Shown here piece by piece: positions 1 to 5,178 of a stretch of DNA of 5,507 bases; within the stretch, counting starts at the first letter, position 1, and each line of letters begins with the position of its first letter. This DNA comes from Candidatus Cloacimonadota bacterium (lineage in GTDB: Bacteria > Cloacimonadota > Cloacimonadia > JGIOTU-2 > B8-G9): contig QMNM01000127.1 of NCBI GenBank assembly GCA_003647765.1, forward strand, positions 1 to 5,507, read 5' to 3'. Both the position numbers and the translations under genes were made by a program. The notes beneath the pieces were generated by a model that did no database searches, was not told where the DNA came from, and was given only the letters and a program-made list of their open reading frames with translations.

Positions 1-93
1 CCAAATTACTTTCCTGAAAATAGTCTAATCTTATTAAAAGGGTCTCATTCTATTCACTTAGAAAAAGTATTGGAAAGATTGGAAATGCTTTAA
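1..93 (+). CDS. murF: UDP-N-acetylmuramoyl-tripeptide--D-alanyl-D-alanine ligase (MurF), C-terminal end only
   Basis: Only the last 30 codons and the TAA stop are inside the window; the gene enters from the left edge in frame 1. MurF is the cytoplasmic ATP-dependent ligase that adds D-Ala-D-Ala to the UDP-MurNAc-tripeptide. The visible tail reads NSLILLKGSHSIHLEKVLER, which matches the end of the Mur ligase C-terminal domain in MurF proteins, where a LVKGSR-like strand and turn is followed by a helix containing LEKVV. The catalytic and ATP-binding parts lie outside the window, so the call rests on this short motif and on position: murF directly before mraY-murD-ftsW is the classical dcw order. 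A different Mur ligase is possible but unlikely. Confidence 0.85.
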   Translation, partial: PNYFPENSLILLKGSHSIHLEKVLERLEML

Positions 94-142
94 CTATTCA
101 GTAAAAATAAATATTCTAATTGATGTATCGGGATTAAATTCC

Positions 143-184
143 TCTCTGTGCCTCTGTGGTAAATATTTCGTAAACTTCGTGGCT
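143..184 (+). repeat. Interspersed repeat family 1, copy A
   Basis: A 42-bp element beginning tctctgtgcctctgtggta and ending cttcgtggct. It matches copy B (249-290) at 41 of 42 positions; the only difference is at position 172. A diverged third copy sits before murD (1587-1626). The element is built from short related words spaced 8-9 bp apart: ctctgtg at 144 and 152, and ttcgt at 167 and 176. It has no coding sense and lies in the murF-mraY spacer. Its mobility mechanism and function are unknown. Confidence 0.85.
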
Positions 185-203
185 ACATTTTCCAGCCACT
201 AAG
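175..203 (+). repeat. Imperfect inverted repeat at the end of copy A
   Basis: The end of copy A, cttcgtggct (175-184), is followed after a 9-nt loop by agccactaag (194-203). The two arms pair at 9 of 10 positions, with a mismatch at 178/200, so the transcript could form a small hairpin. No U-run follows, so it does not look like an intrinsic terminator. Confidence 0.6.
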
Positions 204-222
204 AACACTAAGTTACACTAAT
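197..222 (+). repeat. Short phased repeat of cactaag words
   Basis: The words cactaag, cactaag and cactaat start at 197, 206 and 216, a spacing of 9-10 bp. They resemble the reverse complement of the cttcgtg words in family 1, so this piece looks like a decayed, inverted part of the same family lying between copies A and B. Confidence 0.5.
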
Positions 223-248
223 GAATATTAAAAGAAAATTAAAAATAT

Positions 249-290
249 TCTCTGTGCCTCTGTGGTAAATATTTCGTGAACTTCGTGGCT
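249..290 (+). repeat. Interspersed repeat family 1, copy B
   Basis: Second 42-bp copy in the same orientation as copy A, offset by exactly 106 bp and with one substitution. It ends 24 nt before the mraY start codon, so it lies in the probable mraY leader. The flanks of A and B show no clear shared target-site duplication. Confidence 0.85.
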
Positions 291-300
291 TTAAAAATTC

Positions 301-304
301 AAGG
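301..304 (+). promoter_or_regulatory. Probable ribosome binding site of mraY
   Basis: AAGG lies 10 nt before the ATG at 315. It is a modest Shine-Dalgarno match, positioned just downstream of repeat copy B, and supports the chosen mraY start. Confidence 0.5.
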
Positions 305-314
305 TTATTAACTA

Positions 315-1415
315 ATGTTTTATCATTTATTATATCCTCTTAACAAATATATCTCGTTTTTTAGAGTATTTCAATATATCAGTTTTCGTGCAGCAGGAGC
401 TTTTGTTACAGCATTATTTATCGCTTTCATTTTTGGACCTAAAATAATTAAGTATTTAAAGAAGCATAATTATACAGAGTCCATTAGCGAATATATTCCG
501 GAGCATAATAGCAAAGCAGGAACTCCTTCTATGGGTGGTGTGATTATTATTATAGGATTATTCTTATCAGTTTTATTATGGAACGATTTACTAAACAGTT
601 ACATTCAAATACTTATATTAGCAATTTTATGGTTAGGTGGTTTAGGTTTTATAGATGATTATTTAAAGAATGTCAAAAATGCAAAACGCGGATTGATTGC
701 TAAATATAAGATATATGGACAGATTGTGTTAGGAATATTTGTAGCCGTAGTTGTATATTGTAGTTCTTCTGACAAAGCTGTAGCGACTTCAATTAGTATC
801 CCATTTTTCAAGAACCTTCATCCATCTTTGAGCTATTTCTTTTTTCCTTTTGTGATATTTGTAATTGTTGCGACTTCTAATGCAGTAAATTTAACTGATG
901 GATTAGATGGTTTATCTTCTGGATGCATTGCCTTTTCTGCTTTGGGCTTAGGCATAATGGCTTATTTAAAGGGAAATTTCAAAACAGCCAGTTATTTAAA
1001 CTTAGAATTTCTTCCGAATGTAGGTGAATTAACAATTTTTACAACAGCCATTATTGGAACGATTATGGGATTTTTATGGTTTAATACTAAACCAGCGGCA
1101 ATTTTTATGGGTGATACAGGTTCATTATCTTTGGGTGGTATTTTGGCTATTTTATCTGTTTTGCTAAAAGAGGAGATATTTTTTGCCATAGTTGGAGGGG
1201 TTTTTGTAATAGAAGCATTATCATCTCTTATACAAAGATATTATTTTAAATATACAAGGATAAAGACAGGACAAGGACAGCGAGTTTTTCTTCGCGCGCC
1301 TCTTCATCATCATTTTGAATTGAAAGGATGGCCAGAAGAAAAAATTGTTGTTAGATTTTGGATTATTGCGGCTTTATTGTTAGTAATTGGATTAAGCACG
1401 ATTAAGTTAAGATAA
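315..1415 (+). CDS. mraY: Phospho-N-acetylmuramoyl-pentapeptide-transferase (MraY)
   Basis: Integral membrane enzyme that transfers phospho-MurNAc-pentapeptide from its UDP carrier to undecaprenyl phosphate, giving lipid I. At 366 aa it is the usual family length (about 360) and matches from end to end. Visible family marks are FRAAGAFVTALF near residues 24-35, KAGTPSMGG at 67-75, the Asp-Asp pair in GFIDDY (114-115), NAVNLTDGLDG at 189-199, FLWFNT at 253-258, FMGDTGSL at 264-271 with the third active-site Asp at 267, the HHH motif at 331-333 in PLHHHFELKGWPE, and the C-terminal RFWII. About ten hydrophobic segments alternate with these cytoplasmic loops, as expected. The N-terminus MFYHLLYPLNKY aligns with the family start, which fixes the ATG. 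It follows murF after a 221-nt repeat-filled gap instead of the usual tight spacing. All catalytic residues are present, so it should be active. Confidence 0.98.
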   Translation: MFYHLLYPLNKYISFFRVFQYISFRAAGAFVTALFIAFIFGPKIIKYLKKHNYTESISEYIPEHNSKAGTPSMGGVIIIIGLFLSVLLWNDLLNSYIQILILAILWLGGLGFIDDYLKNVKNAKRGLIAKYKIYGQIVLGIFVAVVVYCSSSDKAVATSISIPFFKNLHPSLSYFFFPFVIFVIVATSNAVNLTDGLDGLSSGCIAFSALGLGIMAYLKGNFKTASYLNLEFLPNVGELTIFTTAIIGTIMGFLWFNTKPAAIFMGDTGSLSLGGILAILSVLLKEEIFFAIVGGVFVIEALSSLIQRYYFKYTRIKTGQGQRVFLRAPLHHHFELKGWPEEKIVVRFWIIAALLLVIGLSTIKLR

Positions 1416-1462
1416 ATCGGTTTGCCCAGTTAAATGATTGCTTATTATAAGAATTATAAGAA

Positions 1463-1554
1463 GACACCAAGATTATTTCTCTCTGATAGTTGTTAGTTGG
1501 TGGTTGATAGTTGTTAGTTGGTGTAGGGCGACATCAAGATTATTTCTCTCTCTG
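1463..1554 (+). repeat. Duplicated repeat module between mraY and murD
   Basis: A near-identical sequence of the form gacaYcaagattatttctct occurs at 1463-1485 and again at 1530-1554, 67 bp apart. Between them tgatagttgttagttggtg is repeated exactly at 1484-1502 and 1505-1523 (period 21). The second module runs into family-1-like tctctgtg sequence. The region has open reading frames in two frames, but their translations are low-complexity products of the repeats, so it is treated as non-coding. Confidence 0.75.
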
Positions 1555-1563
1555 TGTCCATAC

Positions 1564-1587
1564 AATCTTTATAATCTTTATAATCTT
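1564..1587 (+). repeat. 9-bp tandem repeat (aatctttat, about 2.7 units)
   Basis: The unit aatctttat occurs at 1564-1572 and 1573-1581, followed by a partial aatctt at 1582-1587, directly before repeat copy C. The 9-bp period matches the spacing of words inside the family 1 repeats, which suggests slippage or a common origin. Confidence 0.8.
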
Positions 1588-1626
1588 CTCTGTGTCTCTG
1601 TGGCAATATGGGATTTGTTTGTGGCT
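1587..1626 (+). repeat. Interspersed repeat family 1, diverged copy C
   Basis: A 40-bp sequence starting tctctgtgtctctgtggca and ending gtggct. Its first 19 bases match copy A at 17 positions and it has the same terminal gtggct, while the middle has diverged and is 2 bp shorter. It ends 4 nt before the murD ATG, in the same orientation and comparable leader position as copy B upstream of mraY. Confidence 0.7.
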
Positions 1627-1630
1627 AAAA

Positions 1631-3001
1631 ATGGAATTTAAAAATAGAAGTTTTGGTATATTAGGTGCAGCTCGTAGTGGTATAGCTGCTGCTAAAAAAT
1701 TATTACAATTAGAAGCGAATGTATTTCTAACTGATAAAAGGCCTATATCTGAATTATCTATTGATGACGACCTAATTAGCAAAATAGTATATAAATTTGG
1801 TGATAACAGTGATAAGTTGTTAGATTGTGATACAATCATTGTCAGTCCAGGGATTCCTTTAACAATCCCAATTTTGAAAAACGCATCTAAAAGAGGCATA
1901 AGGATTATTAGTGAAATAGAATTGGGTTATCAGATATGTAAAAAAACCAATCTGAAAATTATCGGTATAACTGGCTCCAACGGAAAAAGCACAACAGCAT
2001 CACTTATCTATCATATATTAGCAAGGCAATATAAAGATGTCATTTTAGCAGGAAATATAGGTAGTCCTTTTACTGCTTATCCTCTGGAAACCGGAAAAAT
2101 AAAGTTTGCTGTCCTAGAAATTAGTAGTTTTCAGCTGGACACAATTTGGCAATTTCATCCATATATAAGCATTATATTAAATATCACTCCTGACCATCTT
2201 AATCGGTATATGGATTTTGACCATTATAGAACATCAAAAAGCAGAATTTTTCTTAATCAAGATGAGAATGATTTTTGCATTTTGAATTACAAAGATGAAA
2301 ATTGCACATATATTGCCAAATATTGTAAAGCACAAAAAATATTTTTCAATAATGCCAATGGAATGGTTCATCAGGAACGGAGCAATATTGTAATTAAAAT
2401 GGACAATGAAAGGATAGTAATACCAAAGCGAAAAATAAAATTAAAAGGTCCGCATAACTTGGCAAATATTGAATCTGCTATTTATACATCTTTACTGCTA
2501 AATGTTGAAGTGGACAAAATTATTGAAGGGATTGTAAGTTTTTCAGGATTAGTGCATCGTTTGGAATATGTGGATGAGATTAATTCTATCAAGTTTATAA
2601 ATGATTCAAAAGCTACTAACACGGATGCTGTTAAATATGCCTTACAATCTTATGATAAACCGATTGTGTTAATTATGGGTGGTTCTGATAAAGGAGAAGA
2701 TTTTTCCATTCTGAAGCCATACATAAAAAATGTAATCTGTCTGATTTTATTAGGCGAGACAGCTGAAAAAATAAAAAATGATTTATCTAAAAAATCCTAC
2801 GGACAAACTAATATTCCTATTGTTTTTGTAAATGATATGAAAGAAGCTGTACAAAGGGCGTATAAAAATGCTGTTCCTGATAGTTATGTTCTTTTATCTC
2901 CTGCTTGTGCAAGCTATGACCAATTTGATAACTTTGAACAAAGAGGCGAAATATTCAAAAAGTATGTAAGAGAGTTGAAAAATAGCATAATAGCACACTG
3001 A
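1631..3001 (+). CDS. murD: UDP-N-acetylmuramoyl-L-alanine--D-glutamate ligase (MurD)
   Basis: Cytoplasmic Mur ligase that adds D-glutamate to UDP-MurNAc-L-Ala with ATP. From the ATG at 1631 the protein is 456 aa, a normal MurD length. The N-terminal Rossmann-like domain has GILGAARSG at about 9-17 and SPGIP near 72-76. The central ATPase domain has the P-loop GITGSNGKSTT from 112, EISSFQLD at 163-170, NITPDHLNRY at 184-193 and the probable carbamylated Lys203 in YRTSKSRIF. GPHNLAN is at 273-279. The C-terminal domain has HR at 309-310, NDSKATNTD from 324, LLSPACASYDQF at 421-432 and NFEQRGEIF at 434-442. The frame stays open back to an ATG at 1511, but those 40 extra residues are translated repeat; the ATG at 1631 puts the usual eight or so residues before the first strand. 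No good Shine-Dalgarno precedes it; TTG at 1619, behind a GGGA, is an alternative. The last codons and stop lie inside a repeat. Confidence 0.97.
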   Translation: MEFKNRSFGILGAARSGIAAAKKLLQLEANVFLTDKRPISELSIDDDLISKIVYKFGDNSDKLLDCDTIIVSPGIPLTIPILKNASKRGIRIISEIELGYQICKKTNLKIIGITGSNGKSTTASLIYHILARQYKDVILAGNIGSPFTAYPLETGKIKFAVLEISSFQLDTIWQFHPYISIILNITPDHLNRYMDFDHYRTSKSRIFLNQDENDFCILNYKDENCTYIAKYCKAQKIFFNNANGMVHQERSNIVIKMDNERIVIPKRKIKLKGPHNLANIESAIYTSLLLNVEVDKIIEGIVSFSGLVHRLEYVDEINSIKFINDSKATNTDAVKYALQSYDKPIVLIMGGSDKGEDFSILKPYIKNVICLILLGETAEKIKNDLSKKSYGQTNIPIVFVNDMKEAVQRAYKNAVPDSYVLLSPACASYDQFDNFEQRGEIFKKYVRELKNSIIAH

Positions 3002-3016
3002 AAAACATTGAGTAAA
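2989..3016 (+). repeat. Repeat family 2, direct copy 1 (overlaps murD stop)
   Basis: A 28-bp sequence starting aatagcacactgaaaaac that recurs at 3188-3215 with 26 of 28 positions identical. Its TGA is the murD stop codon and its first bases encode the last residues of MurD. Confidence 0.8.
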
Positions 3017-3172
3017 GCCGCTGAATAACGCTGATTAAAAAGTTAGAAATAACTAATTACAAATATCTAATTTCTAATAAAATTTCAAAATCCAAATTTC
3101 TAATGATAAATGACATAAGACAAATAATAAAAATTTGTCAGTGTTGTTCTGCATATTCAGTGTTTTTCTGCG
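2995..3172 (+). repeat. Imperfect long inverted repeat between murD and ftsW
   Basis: The left arm, about 2995-3034, is made of roughly 10-bp words such as cgctgaataa and cgctgattaa. The right arm, about 3137-3172, contains cagtgtttttctgcgtc and reads as the diverged reverse complement of the left arm: aaaaacattgagta pairs with the complement of aaaaacactgaata, and the next word also matches at most positions. The arms enclose about 100 nt of A/T-rich sequence. A transcript could fold into a long, bulged hairpin. It has no coding content and does not resemble a simple terminator. Confidence 0.6.
3038..3130 (+). repeat. A/T-rich core with short repeated words
   Basis: The sequence between the two inverted arms is very A/T-rich and made of variants of one word. 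The decamer aatttctaat occurs exactly at 3069-3078 and 3095-3104, with related words such as taataaaatttc and taatgataaatgac around it. No gene, RNA or promoter is recognisable. Confidence 0.55.
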
Positions 3173-3187
3173 TCGAATTAGGGAAAA

Positions 3188-3215
3188 AATAGCACACTGA
3201 AAAACGCTGAGTAAA
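3188..3215 (+). repeat. Repeat family 2, direct copy 2
   Basis: Direct repeat of 2989-3016 with two substitutions (aaaaacgctgag against aaaaacattgag). It lies 48 nt before the ftsW start codon, so it should be in the ftsW leader. Confidence 0.8.
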
Positions 3216-3246
3216 AATCAGGAAAATATATTCTTTATCTATATCT

Positions 3247-3252
3247 TGGAGG
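3247..3252 (+). promoter_or_regulatory. Strong ribosome binding site of ftsW
   Basis: TGGAGG, continuing as TGGAGGAT, ends 11 nt before the ATG at 3264. It is a near-ideal Shine-Dalgarno sequence and fixes the ftsW start. It contrasts with murD, which has no comparable site. Confidence 0.8.
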
Positions 3253-3263
3253 ATTTGTAAATA

Positions 3264-4442
3264 ATGAAACTAAGTATTGCTGAAATAGACAAGAAAATAT
3301 TATTTATATACATAACATTATCAATTTTTGGTGTCTTAATGATTTTAGACATTGTTAGTGTTAGACATTCTTATGAAAGGTTCATAAGGCAGTTAATATG
3401 GGTAGGTCTCACAATCCCTATATTTCTAATTGTATATAATATCCCTTTATATATTATAAGGAAACTTGCATTTCCGCTTGTAATGATTAGTATTATATTG
3501 TTAATAGGGACTTTAATTCCTGGTATAGGTGTTGAAGTTAATGGTGTGATGCGTCGCATACAGATAGGAAGTTTTGGGTTTCAGCCCAGCATTTTAGCAC
3601 GACTTGCACTTATTATTTATATAGCTCATATATTAGATAAAAATCAGGAATTTATTGAAGATGCAGGAATAAAAAATTTTTTGATGAATTTCCGTCCATT
3701 GTGGACTATTCCTCTTATTATATTTATTCTTATTTATTTTGGTAGGGACTTTAGCACAGCTGCTATTACTTTTATTCTTGTATTAACTATATTTTTTCTT
3801 GCTAGAATTCGTCTCTCAATCATCTTATCAATCATTCTTATTGCTTTGATACTAGTATTTGTTATTATACAAATGGGTCCTAAGTACCGTAAAGCACGAA
3901 TAATTACTTATGTAAATTTTATATTAAATAAAGAGATTCCTAAGGAAAAACAGGAGTATATTTACCAACCAAAACAATCATTAATTGCTATTTCTAATGG
4001 CAGGATTCTAGGAGTTGGCTCAAAAAGAGGAAGAGCAAAATTGTTCTATTTGCCATTTCCAGAGACAGATTATATTTTCTCCGTAATTGTAGAAGAATGG
4101 GGCTTTATTATGTCGTTATTAATCCTATCGGCATATAGTTACATTTTCTATAGAGGGATGCGTATAGCTGTTAATACTAATTCTTTGTTCACATCTTTAT
4201 TGATTGCTGGTTGCAGTTTAAATATTATAATCAATGTGATAATAAATGTAGCAGTGGCTATTGTTCTTATTCCATCTACTGGTGTAACATTGCCTTTTAT
4301 CAGTTATGGTGGGAGTTCTTTTATGATAAATAGCTTATGTATTGCGATTATTTTAAATGCTAATAGAAGTTCTATTTCATTAAACGGCAAAAAATGGCAA
4401 CGACAAAGGAACAAACTCTATCGTGAGCTTGGCACAAGCTAA
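3264..4442 (+). CDS. ftsW: SEDS-family septal peptidoglycan glycosyltransferase (FtsW)
   Basis: Multi-pass inner-membrane protein that polymerises lipid II into glycan strands at the division site together with a class B penicillin-binding protein. Its 392 aa is normal for FtsW. Family marks include NGVMRRIQIG and FGFQPS (about 93-109), QSLIAISNGRILGVG (238-252), YLPFPETDYIFSVIVEE (262-278), whose Asp269 matches the essential Asp of the large extracellular loop, and PSTGVTLPFISYGGSS (337-352). About ten hydrophobic segments are visible. FtsW is preferred over its paralogue RodA because of its place after mraY-murD. Several usually conserved positions differ: QPSE-F-AK is QPSILAR (Ile at 110), the EPD-GTA-like motif is GRDFSTA (160-166), and the segment before PSTG has Val where Gly is common. 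The reading frame is intact and the ribosome binding site strong, so it is probably functional though diverged. Confidence 0.93.
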   Translation: MKLSIAEIDKKILFIYITLSIFGVLMILDIVSVRHSYERFIRQLIWVGLTIPIFLIVYNIPLYIIRKLAFPLVMISIILLIGTLIPGIGVEVNGVMRRIQIGSFGFQPSILARLALIIYIAHILDKNQEFIEDAGIKNFLMNFRPLWTIPLIIFILIYFGRDFSTAAITFILVLTIFFLARIRLSIILSIILIALILVFVIIQMGPKYRKARIITYVNFILNKEIPKEKQEYIYQPKQSLIAISNGRILGVGSKRGRAKLFYLPFPETDYIFSVIVEEWGFIMSLLILSAYSYIFYRGMRIAVNTNSLFTSLLIAGCSLNIIINVIINVAVAIVLIPSTGVTLPFISYGGSSFMINSLCIAIILNANRSSISLNGKKWQRQRNKLYRELGTS

Positions 4443-4482
4443 GGATAAAATAATATTCAGTTAATGTCTGAACTTTAAAATT

Positions 4483-4489
4483 AGAGGAA
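4483..4489 (+). promoter_or_regulatory. Ribosome binding site of the endonuclease gene
   Basis: AGAGGAA is followed by 8 nt and then the ATG at 4498. The good match and spacing support this start and show that the gene has its own translation signal. Confidence 0.75.
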
Positions 4490-4497
4490 TTTTATTT

Positions 4498-5178
4498 ATG
4501 AACAAAAATCTAAAAAAAGACTTTCTAATAGCCCTAAAAAAATCCTTTTGGGCATATAATAAATATGGGGCAAGAAGTAATAAAAAATTAATTCCAATTC
4601 ATTCTTGGTTTGCAAAAGAGATAATTTCAGGACTTGGAAGTGGTTATTCTGTTAGGAGTTTAGGTTGTGATGGTGAATATAAAATGGAAGGAAAATATTA
4701 CGAAAAAACATTAGATATTACAATCTTTTATACTCAAAAGCCAATAGTAACATTAAGTTTTAAATTCGTGACTTCAAATTATGCTCAAAATTCAAATAAT
4801 TATTTTGAAAATCTGCTTGGAGAAACTGCAAATATAAGGAGAATTGGAGTTGGGTTTGTTCACTTTCTTATATTAAGAGGGCATACTCCGTATTATGATA
4901 AAGCCGCTGGTAATAAACGAGGAAAATTAAAAAAAATAGAAATTCTATCTGAACATCATATAAAAAAGTATGTGAAGCTTTTTAAAGATTTGGATTTTCC
5001 ACATAAACCCGATGTATTAGGTATGGCAATAATTGATTTTGATAAGAGAGGTAATCCTATATTTACTGATTTAGAAGACTTGGGATTAGAAGAGGAAACA
5101 ATAAAAATATTGGAAAATGATTTCTCAATTAAAACTTTTATAAGAAAGGTAAGAGCATTATGCGATCTAAAAAGCTAG
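4498..5178 (+). CDS. Putative type II restriction endonuclease (PD-(D/E)XK-like)
   Basis: A 226-aa soluble protein with no signal peptide or membrane segment. I do not recognise a named enzyme or a recognition site. The central part looks like a restriction endonuclease core: KYYEKTLDITIFY (67-78) gives a strand with Asp73, then IVTLSFKFV (83-91) a second strand with Lys89, followed by SNYAQNSNNYFENLLGET (93-110), a pattern I associate with type II restriction enzymes. If Asp73 and Lys89 are catalytic, the site would be D-X15-K, with Ser87 in the place usually held by Glu or Asp; Glu60 or Glu104 might supply the missing acid. The strongest support is context: the next gene overlaps it by 19 nt and encodes an adenine methyltransferase, the expected protective partner. 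The gene starts 55 nt after ftsW on the same strand, so it may be read through from the cell-wall operon. A non-restriction nuclease role is possible. Confidence 0.72.
   Translation: MNKNLKKDFLIALKKSFWAYNKYGARSNKKLIPIHSWFAKEIISGLGSGYSVRSLGCDGEYKMEGKYYEKTLDITIFYTQKPIVTLSFKFVTSNYAQNSNNYFENLLGETANIRRIGVGFVHFLILRGHTPYYDKAAGNKRGKLKKIEILSEHHIKKYVKLFKDLDFPHKPDVLGMAIIDFDKRGNPIFTDLEDLGLEEETIKILENDFSIKTFIRKVRALCDLKS
5145..5149 (+). promoter_or_regulatory. Ribosome binding site of the methyltransferase, inside the endonuclease gene
   Basis: AAAGG lies 10 nt before the ATG at 5160, within the 3' end of the endonuclease gene. The in-frame ATG at 5196 has no such site, so 5160 is preferred and the two genes are probably translationally coupled. 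Confidence 0.6.

Noticed and set aside
143-290. CRISPR array
   Set aside because: There are only two close copies, the spacer-like sequence contains inverted pieces of the same family, further copies are diverged and far away, and no cas gene is present.
94-314. Promoter for mraY
   Set aside because: The region is so A/T-rich that -10-like boxes occur by chance, and none is paired with a convincing -35 box at the right spacing. The same holds for 3216-3263 and 4443-4497.
992-1189. Antisense open frame inside mraY
   Set aside because: It is a shadow of the strongly conserved mraY coding frame. The antisense frames at 1540-1899, 3371-3559 and 5291-5491 are rejected for the same reason.
1511-1630. 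40-residue N-terminal extension of MurD
   Set aside because: The extension is encoded by the repeats and has no counterpart in MurD proteins; the normal N-terminus begins at the ATG at 1631.
1438-1641. Open reading frame of 67 codons between mraY and murD
   Set aside because: It translates repeat sequence into low-complexity residues, has no ribosome binding site, and overlaps the start of murD.
2989-3215. Insertion sequence with transposase
   Set aside because: There is no open frame of useful length and no clear target-site duplication; only a non-autonomous element can be considered.
4456-4472. Terminator after ftsW
   Set aside because: The stem ttcag/ctgaa is only 5 bp and no T-run follows it, so read-through into the endonuclease gene remains possible.
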